This document shows, in pieces, positions 17,061-23,989 of a stretch of 28,138 bases of DNA; position 1 is the stretch's first letter; each line of letters begins with the position of its first letter. The DNA is from Brucellaceae bacterium (lineage in GTDB: Bacteria; Pseudomonadota; Alphaproteobacteria; Rhizobiales; Rhizobiaceae). A model generated the notes under the pieces. It ran no database searches. It was not told the DNA's origin and worked only from the letters and a program-made list of their open reading frames with translations. A program made the translations under genes and the position numbers. The stretch lies in the NCBI GenBank assembly GCA_020637775.1, contig JACKJV010000025.1, positions 1 to 28,138 on the forward strand. Direction: 5' to 3'.

Positions 17061-17267
17061 TCACCCAACTTGGCAATGCCCTTGCAGTTCTTCGATGCCG
17101 TCGTCAGTCAGGGCGGTGATAGCCTCGTCCGGGCCGGTATAGACGCTGATGATTGCCCCATAGGTCAGATTGTCGTCGTTGTAGACGATAGCCTCGAGAA
17201 GCTCGGGGTCCTCGCCCAGCATTCTGGCGACATTATCGAGGGTGCAGACGTGGGTGACGGTTGCCAT
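17061..17267 (-). pseudogene. Small IS66-associated ORF, 3' end replaced by IS6
   Basis: Starts MATVTHVCTLDNVARMLGED and is coupled to the transposase gene by a 1-base stop/start overlap (ATG at 17267-17265, tnpC stop at 17269-17267). This small acidic protein (LLEAIVYNDDNLTYGAIISV, then YTGPDE) has no function I can name. Its position and coupling suggest a fourth, accessory gene of this IS66 group. The native sequence ends after GIEELQ at 17081; the last six residues are read from the IS6 terminal repeat. The true C-terminus and the IS66 left end are therefore lost. Confidence 0.7.
17066..17080 (-). repeat. Right terminal inverted repeat of IS6 copy 1
   Basis: CAACTTGGCAATGCC on the plus strand, perfect complement of 16269-16283. 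It joins directly to truncated IS66 sequence. Confidence 0.92.
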
Positions 17268-18895
17268 CAGGCGGCCTCGGCTTCGGGAATGACCACTGGC
17301 AACCAGTTCCATGGCAAAAGTTCATCAAGACGATTGATCTTGTGGTCGTGGACGCGGGCCAGGATGTCGGCGAGATAGGCCTGCGGATCGAGGCCGTTCA
17401 TCTTGGCGGTCTCGATGATGGTCATGGCGCGGGCCAGCGTTTCAGCGCCAGTGTCGGCCCCTGCGAAGAGCCAGTTTTTCCGGCCGATGCCGATCGGGCG
17501 CAGGGCACGTTCGGCCGGATTGTTGTCGATGGCCACCCGGCCGTCTTCGAGGAAGAGACTGAATGAGGCACGTCGGCTGAGGCCATAGCGGAAGGCTTTG
17601 GCAAGATCGCTCTTTCCGGGGATCAGCGCGAGCTGGCTCTCGGCCCAGGCAAAGAATGCCCCGACCTTCGGGGCGCTGTGTTTCTGGCGGGCAGCAAGTC
17701 GGATATCGGCGGATCGCCCTGTGATTTCGCGCTCAATGTCGTAGAGCGCGCCGATCCGATCCAGCGCCTCGCGGGCGATCTCGGATTTGGTCTTGTTCCA
17801 TTCATCATGGAAGTCACGCCGCAGATGCGCCCAGCATGCCGCTTCACGCAAGCGGGGCAGCCCGTCAGGGTCGGGTTCATAGAGCTTGGCATAACCCTTG
17901 TAGCCGTCGGCCTGCAGGATGCCGCGGGTATTGGCCAGATGGCGATGGACGTGTTCTTCCTTCCAATCCGGCGCGAAGGCGTAGACAGCACCGGGGGGCG
18001 AGGCGCCGGCCCAAGGCCGCTGGTCGCGGACATAGGCCCAGATCCGGCCCTTCTTTACCCCTTTGCCCAACCCCTTGTCGCGCTGAGACCGGTCCAGCAC
18101 CCGGATCGGGGTATCATCGGCATGAAGCACATCGCTGGCCATGACATCCGCCTCGATCCTTTCGATCAGCGGCTGCAATACCTTCATCGCGCGCCCGCAC
18201 CAGTCGACCAGCGTGCTGTCCGGAATATCGGCCCCCATGCGGGCAAAAATCTCGTGCTGTCGATAGAGGGGAAGGTGGTCGTCGAACTTGGAGACAAGAA
18301 TGTGGGCCAGCAGGCCGGCACCGGCCATGCTGCCGGGAATGGGGCGGCTGGGCGCAGGCACCTGCACCATACGCTCGCAGCGGCGGCAGGATTTCCTGGG
18401 GCGGGCAATCTGGACGACCTTCAGCTGTGCCGCGATCAGATCCAGCATCTCGCTGACATCCTCGCCCACCATCCGCAGGTCACCGCCACAATCGGGGCAG
18501 CAGCTGCCCGGATCAAGCTCCTGCCGCTCGCGCGGCGTGCTGTCCGAGACCCGGGGGCGGCGGCGAGATGGACGATCGGCGACCTCGCCGGCGGCAGTCG
18601 TTCCCAGGGCACTATCGTCCTGACCGTCATCCACGACCGCTGTCCCGCTCTCCGCCGCGGCGATCAGCAGATCCTCCAGCGCCAGTTCCAGCTGCTCGAT
18701 CTCTCGCTCGATTTTTTCCGAGGACTGGCCGAAGACCTGCTTCTTCAGCTTGGCGATGCGCAGCCGCAGTGTCTGGATCAGCTGGTCATGCGCGCGAAGC
18801 GTGGCCGACATCCTGGCATTCTCCGCCTGCAAGGCGGTGATCATCGCCTTCAGAAGGGCGGGGTCTTCGGGAAGGTTTTCGGCGGCATATGACAT
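17267..18895 (-). CDS. tnpC: IS66 transposase TnpC
   Basis: Main transposase of the IS66 element, 542 residues. It has an N-terminal coiled-coil/leucine-rich segment (about 10-75, ending KKQVFGQSSEKIE) and a zinc-finger region with C-x2-C pairs (CCPDCGGD and CRRCER). The DDE core includes ASDVLHADDTPIRVLD and ADGYKGYAKLY, with the final acidic residue in VAIDNNPAERALRPIGIGRK. The C-terminal LPWNW-containing tail (LDELLPWNWLP) is typical. The start at 18895 (MSYAAENL) follows the family; a GTG at 18910 would add five residues. The reading frame is intact although the element has lost one end. Confidence 0.94.
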   Translation of the reverse strand: MSYAAENLPEDPALLKAMITALQAENARMSATLRAHDQLIQTLRLRIAKLKKQVFGQSSEKIEREIEQLELALEDLLIAAAESGTAVVDDGQDDSALGTTAAGEVADRPSRRRPRVSDSTPRERQELDPGSCCPDCGGDLRMVGEDVSEMLDLIAAQLKVVQIARPRKSCRRCERMVQVPAPSRPIPGSMAGAGLLAHILVSKFDDHLPLYRQHEIFARMGADIPDSTLVDWCGRAMKVLQPLIERIEADVMASDVLHADDTPIRVLDRSQRDKGLGKGVKKGRIWAYVRDQRPWAGASPPGAVYAFAPDWKEEHVHRHLANTRGILQADGYKGYAKLYEPDPDGLPRLREAACWAHLRRDFHDEWNKTKSEIAREALDRIGALYDIEREITGRSADIRLAARQKHSAPKVGAFFAWAESQLALIPGKSDLAKAFRYGLSRRASFSLFLEDGRVAIDNNPAERALRPIGIGRKNWLFAGADTGAETLARAMTIIETAKMNGLDPQAYLADILARVHDHKINRLDELLPWNWLPVVIPEAEAA

Positions 18896-18957
18896 GCGCC
18901 TGACTACCACATGTCACGCCGAAAGGCCATAAAAACAAAGAGATGCAGGGCCAATAT

Positions 18958-19305
18958 TCACCCGACCCGAGCGGGCGGCGCGCCCCAGTCCGGCCTGCGC
19001 CAATCGATTCCTTCCCACAGCATCGCCAGCTGCGCAGAGGTCAGACGCGTCGCGCCAGCCTGCGCCGTCGGCCAGGGGAACCGGCCCCGCTCAAGCACCT
19101 TGTAATAGAGGCAGAAGCCCTGGCCGTCCCAGTAAAGCAATTTCAATCTGTCACCGCGCCGCCCGCGGAAGGCAAAGACCGCGCCGCCTGTCGGCTTCTG
19201 ACGCAGGACATCCTGCGCCAGGGCGGCGAGACCTGTGATCCCCTTCCTCATGTCGGTCGCACCGCAGGCCAGATACACCCTCACCCCGGTTCCAGGGCCG
19301 ATCAT
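18958..19305 (-). CDS. tnpB: IS66 accessory protein TnpB
   Basis: IS66 Orf2-type protein of 115 residues, required with TnpA and TnpC for transposition in this family. Hallmarks are GVRVYLACGATDMRKGITGL near the N-terminus, AVFAFRGRRGDRLKLLYWDG in the middle and the FPWP segment. Its start overlaps the tnpA stop by 4 bases (ATGA). It is followed by tnpC after 62 bases. Confidence 0.93.
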   Translation of the reverse strand: MIGPGTGVRVYLACGATDMRKGITGLAALAQDVLRQKPTGGAVFAFRGRRGDRLKLLYWDGQGFCLYYKVLERGRFPWPTAQAGATRLTSAQLAMLWEGIDWRRPDWGAPPARVG

Positions 19306-19694
19306 GCCGTCTCGACCACACGGATCAGGCGCGTCAACTGAAGCTCGCCGATCCCGGCCTCGCAGCGAAGCTCGCGCCCATTTGTCAAGATCACCGTGAT
19401 CTCTCGCCGCTCAACCGGCCCTGTCGCCCCAGGCGTGGTCTCCTGCTCCGCCGCAGTCATCTCCAATGGAAGAAATACTGTGCCCCCCGAGCACGGCCAC
19501 AGCCCCTTGCGCCGGAGTTCGCGCCGCCACTGATAGATGTGCTGCCGCGTCAGGTCATGACGCCGTGCAACATCCGCCACAGTCCAGCCGTTCACCCCGA
19601 CTTGCCCGAGGATATCCAGCTTGCCTTCGTCCGACCAACGCCGCCGCCGCTCCGAGCCCAAAACCACCGCCTGCCGCACCACACCCCCCGTCAC
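19302..19694 (-). CDS. tnpA: IS66 accessory protein TnpA
   Basis: First gene of the IS66 element, 130 residues. A helix-turn-helix of the IS3/IS66 Orf1 type is visible (WSDEGKLDILGQVGVNGWTV, ADVARRHDLTRQHIYQWRRE). A more acidic C-terminal half includes the conserved ITVILTNGRELRCEAGI. The start is GTG at 19694. Overlapping perfect palindromes lie directly upstream. Confidence 0.88.
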   Translation of the reverse strand: MTGGVVRQAVVLGSERRRRWSDEGKLDILGQVGVNGWTVADVARRHDLTRQHIYQWRRELRRKGLWPCSGGTVFLPLEMTAAEQETTPGATGPVERREITVILTNGRELRCEAGIGELQLTRLIRVVETA

Positions 19695-19695
19695 A

Positions 19696-19714
19696 AACGA
19701 CGTCGTTAACGACG
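19696..19714. promoter_or_regulatory. Overlapping palindromes upstream of IS66 tnpA
   Basis: Two overlapping perfect palindromes, AACGACGTCGTT (19696-19707) and CGTCGTTAACGACG (19701-19714), lie immediately 5' of the tnpA start. A further copy of the repeat unit, TAACGACGT, begins at 19719. This could be a repressor or transposase binding site within the element; function is inferred from position only. Confidence 0.4.
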
Positions 19715-19779
19715 CCAGTAACGACGTAGGCTAAGATCTGAAGCTCAGCTCAAGAAGGCGGCCTCAACCGGCTGGTTAC

Positions 19780-20048
19780 CCGAGGGCGGCGCTTCGAAAT
19801 GGATCGTGGGCCGGTCAAGGCGGCCGGAAACGATTTGCATCGCCTCGGCGTGTTGTCGGTAGGCCCCAATGGTTTCCAACCGACGGTCATGGGACAGGAG
19901 CATCCGATGCCAGCGGTACAGTGTCTCATGGGTTAGCGGCTCTGCAAAACTGGAATAGACGTCGACCATCATTTCCGCGACGCCCTGTTCGCGCGGTTTG
20001 GCAGGGTAGCTGTCCGGATCGAGGCCCAGATGGCGGCGCAGCGAAGAT
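19780..20048 (-). pseudogene. Fic-family protein fragment, cut at both ends by IS elements
   Basis: About 90 residues resembling the region before the catalytic motif of Fic (filamentation-induced-by-cAMP, AMP-transferase-type) proteins. The match is in PLTHETLYRWHRMLLSHDRR, then GAYRQHAEAMQIVSG and HFEAPPSG. The HPFxDGNGR-type active-site motif that should follow is absent: the frame runs into IS66 near 19779. The 5' part is replaced by the IS6 terminal repeat at 20049, so any start codon in this frame is borrowed from IS6. It is not functional. It shows that IS66 inserted into a fic gene before the IS6 rearrangement. Confidence 0.7.
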
Positions 20049-20477
20049 GGCATTGCCAAGTTGGGTGATTGTGGGCGCAAAGGGGGGCGAAGCGTGAGCG
20101 CTTATGCGTTCATCTCGAGCGCATAGTCGGTCCACAGGCTGAAGGCGTCAGCCCGTGCGTGGCGGTATGAAGATGCGGTGAGACGATAGCGGCGGGGACG
20201 GAAGAGGGTGTTGATCTGGTCATGGGCGGCGAGGAATCTCTGCGCCTGTCGTTGGGACTTGAAGCGTCCCATGATCTTCTCTCGCCGTCGCGTTGGTCTG
20301 TGGAGCCCTCGACCGGGTTGTTCAGCCCTTGTGTGCCCTGTGGTCGGCGTCGGGAGCCGGTTCCGGATTGGCTTGAAGTAGCTGCGCAGCTTGTCGGTGA
20401 TCATCACGCGGCTGGCCGAATTGCGCGATGAGCCTTGCCAGAAAGCGCCTCGCGGCTCTGGCGTTCCGGCGGGTTTG
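20049..20477 (-). mobile_element. IS6-family remnant, inverted, about half length
   Basis: Inverted second copy of the element at 16269-17080, sharing its transposase-3' end and terminal repeat tip (starting at 20049). Similarity stops abruptly at 20477, after GGCGGGTTTG. The N-terminal half of the transposase gene and the other terminal repeat are gone. Beyond the breakpoint the sequence is an in-frame biotin carboxylase coding region, so the breakpoint is a recombination or deletion junction. Confidence 0.9.
20102..20477 (-). pseudogene. IS6-family transposase fragment with several small deletions
   Basis: Encodes the C-terminal half of the IS6 transposase. Compared with copy 1 it has lost 2 bases near 20409 (ATCACACGCGG to ATCACGCGG). 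It has also lost three single bases within about 65 bases (near 20310, 20331 and 20360). The three single losses sum to one codon, so the reading frame returns after a scrambled stretch and the normal C-terminus is read. The first catalytic residue region is lost, so it is inactive. Confidence 0.88.
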
Positions 20478-20478
20478 A

Positions 20479-21531
20479 TTCAACGCCCGGCATGTCGAGA
20501 CGCAATGCCTGGCAGACCGGTACGGCAATGTGCAAGTTCTGTCGACGCGCGACTGCACGCTTCAGCGCCGACAACAAAAGTTGATCGAAGAGGCCCCAGC
20601 GCCATTTCTCAGTGCCGCTCAGGTGTCGCAGCTAGAAGAAGTTTCTCGAGCCATCTTAAAGCGTGTCAGCTATAGCGGCGCTGCGACTTGTGAATTTCTC
20701 CTGACATCCGAGGGTCAGCTCAGTTTTCTTGAGGTAAACACCCGCGTCCAGGTCGAGCACCCGGTAACCGAAGAAGTCACGGGCATGGATATCATCCGCG
20801 CGATGATCCAAATTGCGATCGGCGGCAAGATCTCCGAATCTCCCCCCGTTGTCCGTGGGCATGCTATTGAGTTCCGCATCAATTCCGAAGACCTATGGGA
20901 AGATTTCCGGCCGGCACCAGGGAATGTAACCGGTCTCTCATTGCCTGGGGGACCAGGAGTGAGGAACGACATAGGGTATGATCTGGGTGACACAGTTCCC
21001 CCATTCTACGATTCCCTCTTTGGCAAAGTGATCGTCCGCGGAGAAACGCGCGCCGAAGCCATTGACCGCGCCCGTCGCGCCTTGTCCGAGTTCGCAGTGT
21101 CGGGCATCAAGACCATCGCTCCATTGCACAGGGCCCTGTTGGAACGACCGGAATTCGCCGCCCCCTCTGAGGAAAACTTTGTGGTTCACACAAAGTGGAT
21201 CGACGAAAACCTGCCCTCCCTGACGCGAGAAGCCTCAGGCCTTTTAACGACTGCACCCGTCGCCACATTCGCGAGCGCGCCGACCCAAGATGAAAGCGAG
21301 GAAGACGGGCCCGAGTATCGAATCGGCATTCCGGCTCCGCTTTCCGGTCTGGTCCTCGAGTGGAAAATCGAAATCGGTGACATCGTTTCACCAGGAGACG
21401 AAATCGCAGTAATGGAAGCCATGAAAATGGAGCAAACTATAGTCGCGGAAACATCTGGAGTCGTGGCACATTTCCTGGTCGAGACCGGCGGTTTCATCGA
21501 CGCCGAAGAGGACTTGATCGGATTAGACTGA
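20479..21531 (+). pseudogene. 5'-truncated biotin carboxylase / biotin carrier protein (acyl-CoA carboxylase alpha-type)
   Basis: Biotin-dependent carboxylase subunit that has lost its N-terminal half at the IS6 junction; the in-frame codon at 20476-20478 is a stop formed at the junction. Homology starts at once with FNARHVETQCLADRYGNVQV and continues with DCTLQRRQQKLIEEAP. Next are the carboxylase active-site region (LEVNTRVQVEHPVTEEVTGM) and the biotin-carboxylase C-terminal domain (GHAIEFRINSED). A biotinyl domain ends the protein, with AMKMEQ (modified lysine codon 21424-21426). The ATP-grasp N-terminal portion is missing, so carboxylation is not expected. A GTG at 20530 could start a shorter product. 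The stop overlaps the thioesterase start. The original acyl-CoA substrate is unknown. Confidence 0.88.
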
Positions 21532-22052
21532 TGCGAAGCTATGACGACAACAAACGCGCCACGACTGATCGCCCCCAGGCCCATGCGTTGCTGACTTTGG
21601 AAGCCAGCATTCCAGCGGATTGGATCGACTACAACGGCCACATGACAGAGTGGCAATATTACAAGCTGATGGCTGACAGCGGCGAGAGTTTCCTGCGCAT
21701 CATCGGGTTTTCCGAAGAGTACCGCCTCCAGGGTTTTAGTTTCTTTTCTGTCGAAGGGCACCAACGAAATCTGCGCGAATGCCGGGTTGGCACGCCATTG
21801 AAGGTATATACCGAGGTCCTTGGGTTTGACGACATCAGGCTGCACCTCTATTCTTACGTGATTGATACCGTGCGCGACATAGTTGTCTGTACCGGCGAGC
21901 ATATGATGCTGCATGTAGACACGAATCGAAGAAAAGCTACGCCGTTTGGCCCTTACATTAGAGGCTGTTTGGTCGCCGCAATAACCAAATGGCCCGCACC
22001 GCTACGCCCGTTGGGAATGAGTTCATCGGTCCGTGAGATTGCGTCTCGCTAA
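21531..22052 (+). CDS. Hot-dog fold acyl-CoA thioesterase (4HBT family)
   Basis: Predicted cytoplasmic thioesterase of 173 residues. The N-terminal ADWIDYNGHMTEWQYYKLMA resembles the 4-hydroxybenzoyl-CoA thioesterase active-site helix (D/N-x-x-GHM). It resembles thioesterases found in carnitine/betaine and acyl-CoA degradation operons. The start overlaps the last base of the carboxylase fragment stop, so both belonged to one operon. That operon's promoter was lost with the 5' end of the carboxylase, and expression here is uncertain. The codons are less GC-rich in third positions than in hut or TRAP genes. An IS3 remnant begins 3 bases after the stop. Confidence 0.75.
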   Translation: MRSYDDNKRATTDRPQAHALLTLEASIPADWIDYNGHMTEWQYYKLMADSGESFLRIIGFSEEYRLQGFSFFSVEGHQRNLRECRVGTPLKVYTEVLGFDDIRLHLYSYVIDTVRDIVVCTGEHMMLHVDTNRRKATPFGPYIRGCLVAAITKWPAPLRPLGMSSSVREIASR

Positions 22053-22055
22053 CAC

Positions 22056-22323
22056 TGATGTGGTCCCCGCAAACAGGACCAGTTTGGCTTAAAGTTTTCC
22101 GCATCGAATTTCACGGATGCGCAGAAGGCGTTCATCATCAAGCAGAGCAACGACGGCACACCAGTCGCCGAGGTTTGGCGTCGATACTACAATGAGGAAC
22201 GACCAGACAGCGCGATCGGGAGCAAGCCACCGATCGCGCTGACGAAATCAGGAGACGCAATCGGCCCGTCACCCTGACTAAAGCTGGAATACTCTATCCG
22301 CCGTTGGTCCGAAGATGGGTATC
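22056..22323 (+). mobile_element. IS3-family element with large internal deletion
   Basis: Starts with TGATGTGGTCCCC (22056-22068), followed by a single open frame joining the beginning of an IS3 orfA to the end of orfB. The right limit is estimated from the sequence after the stop codon (about 22323, ending near GGTCCGAAGATGGGTATCG). The two ends share only GGACCA and a GAT tip, so I cannot prove matching terminal repeats. The central part, including the DDE active site, is missing. Confidence 0.72.
22092..22277 (+). pseudogene. In-frame orfA-orfB fusion remnant of an IS3-family transposase
   Basis: Reads KFSASNFTDAQKAFIIKQSN, then DGTPVAEVW (N-terminal helix-turn-helix part of OrfA). It passes directly into RRYYNEERPDSAIGSKPPIA (C-terminal end of the OrfB integrase) and a stop. 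About 61 codons remain from what is normally a two-gene element of over 1 kb. No clear start codon is visible and the catalytic residues are absent. Confidence 0.8.
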
Positions 22324-22456
22324 GCTTCGTGTCCGAGGTGTCAATCCACGTATTCCCCCTAGTTATACCTAGCCACATAATGTTACTTTTGCAAATTCAC
22401 TCATCCTCTAACGTCCTGCCCGTGGAGTGGACGCTCCACTATTGGAGGAGAACAAA
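22324..22456 (+). promoter_or_regulatory. TRAP operon leader with alternative stems at the ribosome binding site
   Basis: An AT-richer gap between the IS3 remnant and the TRAP operon, presumed to hold its promoter. Just before the start codon, GTGGAG (22422-22427) can pair with CTCCAC (22434-22439). The same CTCCA (22434-22438) can instead pair with TGGAG (22443-22447), part of the ribosome binding site GGAGGAG (22444-22450). The stems are mutually exclusive and could affect translation. This was found by inspection; no folding energy was calculated. Confidence 0.35.
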
Positions 22457-23479
22457 ATGTCCTACACGCCCCCCATGCGCCGCATGTCCATCCTTGCTGC
22501 AGCTACTGCTCTGGCAACCGCGCTGGCCGCGCTGCCTGCCTTTGCCGGGCCTAACCTGACTATTACGCTCGACACCCCGCCGAGCCATATGCGCAACGTG
22601 TATGTGGGCCGCTTCGCGCAGGCCCTGACCGAGCGTTCGGGCGGCGAACTGACCGTCGAGATATTCGACTCGGGCCAGCTCTATTCGAGCCGCGACGCGG
22701 GGCGCGCCGTCGCCCGCGGCGATGCTGGCATGGCAATCGTCTCGACCGCCCCGCTCAGCCGCATCGAACCCGCCCTGACGCTGATGGAATTCCCGATGTT
22801 CTCGGGCATCCCGTCCGAGCAGATGAGCGAAATCGTCGACGGCCCTCTGGGCCAGCGCCTGGGCGAGATGCTGGGCGAGAAAATGGACGTCGTGGCGCTG
22901 AGCGGTTGGTACATGCTGGGCTCGATCAACACCTATTCGACCAATGCGCAGCTAAATTCGCTTGACGATTTTGCGGGCTTGCAGATCCGGCACCCGGGTG
23001 GCGTCGGCGCGGTCGCGTACTTCGAGGAACTTGGCGCGACCCCGGTCTCCATGCCGTTTACCGATGTGCCGCTGGCCCTGCAACAAGGCACCGTCGACGC
23101 AATCGTCTCGTCGAACGCGTCGATCGTTTCGGCATCGCTGCATGAATCCGGCCTGCGCTATGCCTATCTCAACAATATGCTGACCGGTTACTACATGCCA
23201 ATTGTCAGCCACGCCTATTGGGATCAGCTGAGCGAAGAACAGCAAGACCTGTTCCGCGCCACCTGGGCCGAATTCGTCACCGGTCAGCGTGTTGATGCCC
23301 AGCGTCAGCAGGATGAGGCGCGCGCTACCCTGGAAGCCGCGGGCATGGTCTTTGTCGAGCAGCCGGCCGAAGAAGCCGCAGCGATGCGCGAGCGCCTGGC
23401 TGGCGCGCAGGAAAGGATGATCACCGAACTCGGCATTGATGACGAGGTCATGGCTCTGGCACGGGCCGCCCTGCAATGA
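22457..23479 (+). CDS. TRAP transporter substrate-binding protein (DctP-like)
   Basis: Periplasmic receptor of a tripartite ATP-independent transporter for an organic acid, 340 residues. The Sec-type signal is MSYTPPMRRMSILAAATALA, continuing to an ALPAFA-G cleavage site near residue 31. The mature protein shows DctP-family features: SGGELTVEIFDSGQLYSSRD, then DFAGLQIRHPGGVGAVAYFEELGATPVSMPFTDVPLALQQGTVDAI in summary form (22970-23100). The arginine in LQIRHPG occupies the carboxylate-binding position conserved in the family. The start is set by GGAGGAG at 22444-22450; a Met further upstream in the frame lacks such a site. It overlaps the small permease gene by 4 bases (ATGA). Confidence 0.92.
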   Translation: MSYTPPMRRMSILAAATALATALAALPAFAGPNLTITLDTPPSHMRNVYVGRFAQALTERSGGELTVEIFDSGQLYSSRDAGRAVARGDAGMAIVSTAPLSRIEPALTLMEFPMFSGIPSEQMSEIVDGPLGQRLGEMLGEKMDVVALSGWYMLGSINTYSTNAQLNSLDDFAGLQIRHPGGVGAVAYFEELGATPVSMPFTDVPLALQQGTVDAIVSSNASIVSASLHESGLRYAYLNNMLTGYYMPIVSHAYWDQLSEEQQDLFRATWAEFVTGQRVDAQRQQDEARATLEAAGMVFVEQPAEEAAAMRERLAGAQERMITELGIDDEVMALARAALQ

Positions 23480-23985
23480 AACGCGCGCTCGGCCTTCTCG
23501 ACAGCCTCGTAGGACTGGTGGTCGCCCTGCTTTTCGCAGCGGCACTGATCCTGTCGCTTGCCGGGGTGGCCGGGCGCTACCTCTCGTCGGCCCTTGCGCC
23601 GGACTGGGGCAACGAGGTCGTAATCTACCTGGTCATCTGGGCGGTCCTTTTGGGGGCGGCCCGCGTGTTGCGCCGCTCGGCCCATATCCGCGTGGATTTC
23701 CTGATCGACCGCCTGCCGAAATCGGCGCAAACGCTGGCCGAAATCCTCTCGCTGATCCTTGCCTTCGGACTCGGGGCGTTCCTCATCTGGTCCGGATGGC
23801 AGGTCGTTTCCGAGGCGATGATGTGGGACGAACGTTCGATCAGTTCCCTGCGCATGCCCTTGTGGATCTACTACGCCGCCCTTCCTGCCAGCTTTGCCCT
23901 GCAACTGATCTTCCTGGCCGAGCGCGCTGCAGACCTCCTCAGTGGCAAGTCTTTGTCGGCCCCCGCCCACGATCTTTCGGACTGA
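23476..23985 (+). CDS. TRAP transporter small permease (DctQ-like)
   Basis: Small membrane subunit of the TRAP transporter, 169 residues with four predicted membrane segments: VGLVVALLFAAALILSLAGV, VVIYLVIWAVLLGAA, ILSLILAFGLGAFLIWSGW, and IYYAALPASFALQLIFL. RRSAHIRVDFLIDRLP between helices 2 and 3 is a family hallmark. It is translationally coupled to the receptor gene and ends 4 bases before the large permease start. Confidence 0.92.
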   Translation: MKRALGLLDSLVGLVVALLFAAALILSLAGVAGRYLSSALAPDWGNEVVIYLVIWAVLLGAARVLRRSAHIRVDFLIDRLPKSAQTLAEILSLILAFGLGAFLIWSGWQVVSEAMMWDERSISSLRMPLWIYYAALPASFALQLIFLAERAADLLSGKSLSAPAHDLSD

Positions 23986-23989
23986 CGCC

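Larger units (their letters stand above)
16269..17080 (+). mobile_element. IS6-family insertion sequence, complete
   Basis: An 812-bp element bounded by a perfect 15-bp terminal inverted repeat, GGCATTGCCAAGTTG at 16269-16283 and its complement at 17066-17080. It encodes a single transposase, and size and layout match IS6-family elements. The flanking octamers (16261-16268 ATCTGGAT, 17081-17088 CTTGCAGT) differ, so there is no target duplication. The right end lies inside an IS66-associated reading frame. Deletion or recombination between IS6 copies has therefore occurred since insertion. Confidence 0.92.
17081..19779 (-). mobile_element. IS66-family element, left end truncated by IS6
   Basis: Carries the three-gene IS66 set tnpA-tnpB-tnpC on the minus strand, plus a coupled small ORF. 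The end preceding tnpA is placed near 19779, where the minus strand begins GTAACCAGCC; IS66 ends commonly start GTAA. The Fic-like reading frame is interrupted at just this point. The opposite end is missing because IS6 begins at 17080. Mobility is therefore doubtful. The exact outer boundary is my estimate. Confidence 0.85.

Noticed and set aside
16261..17088. 8-bp target duplication around IS6 copy 1
   Set aside because: The flanking octamers ATCTGGAT and CTTGCAGT do not match.
19745..20080. Complete small gene starting in the IS6 repeat and containing Fic-like sequence
   Set aside because: The start lies in IS6 and the last codons in IS66; it is a chimeric open frame, so only the Fic-like middle is reported.
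16269..20477. Composite transposon bounded by two IS6 copies that could move as a unit
   Set aside because: The second copy lacks one terminal repeat and half its transposase. Its surviving end faces inward, so the block has no outer end on that side.
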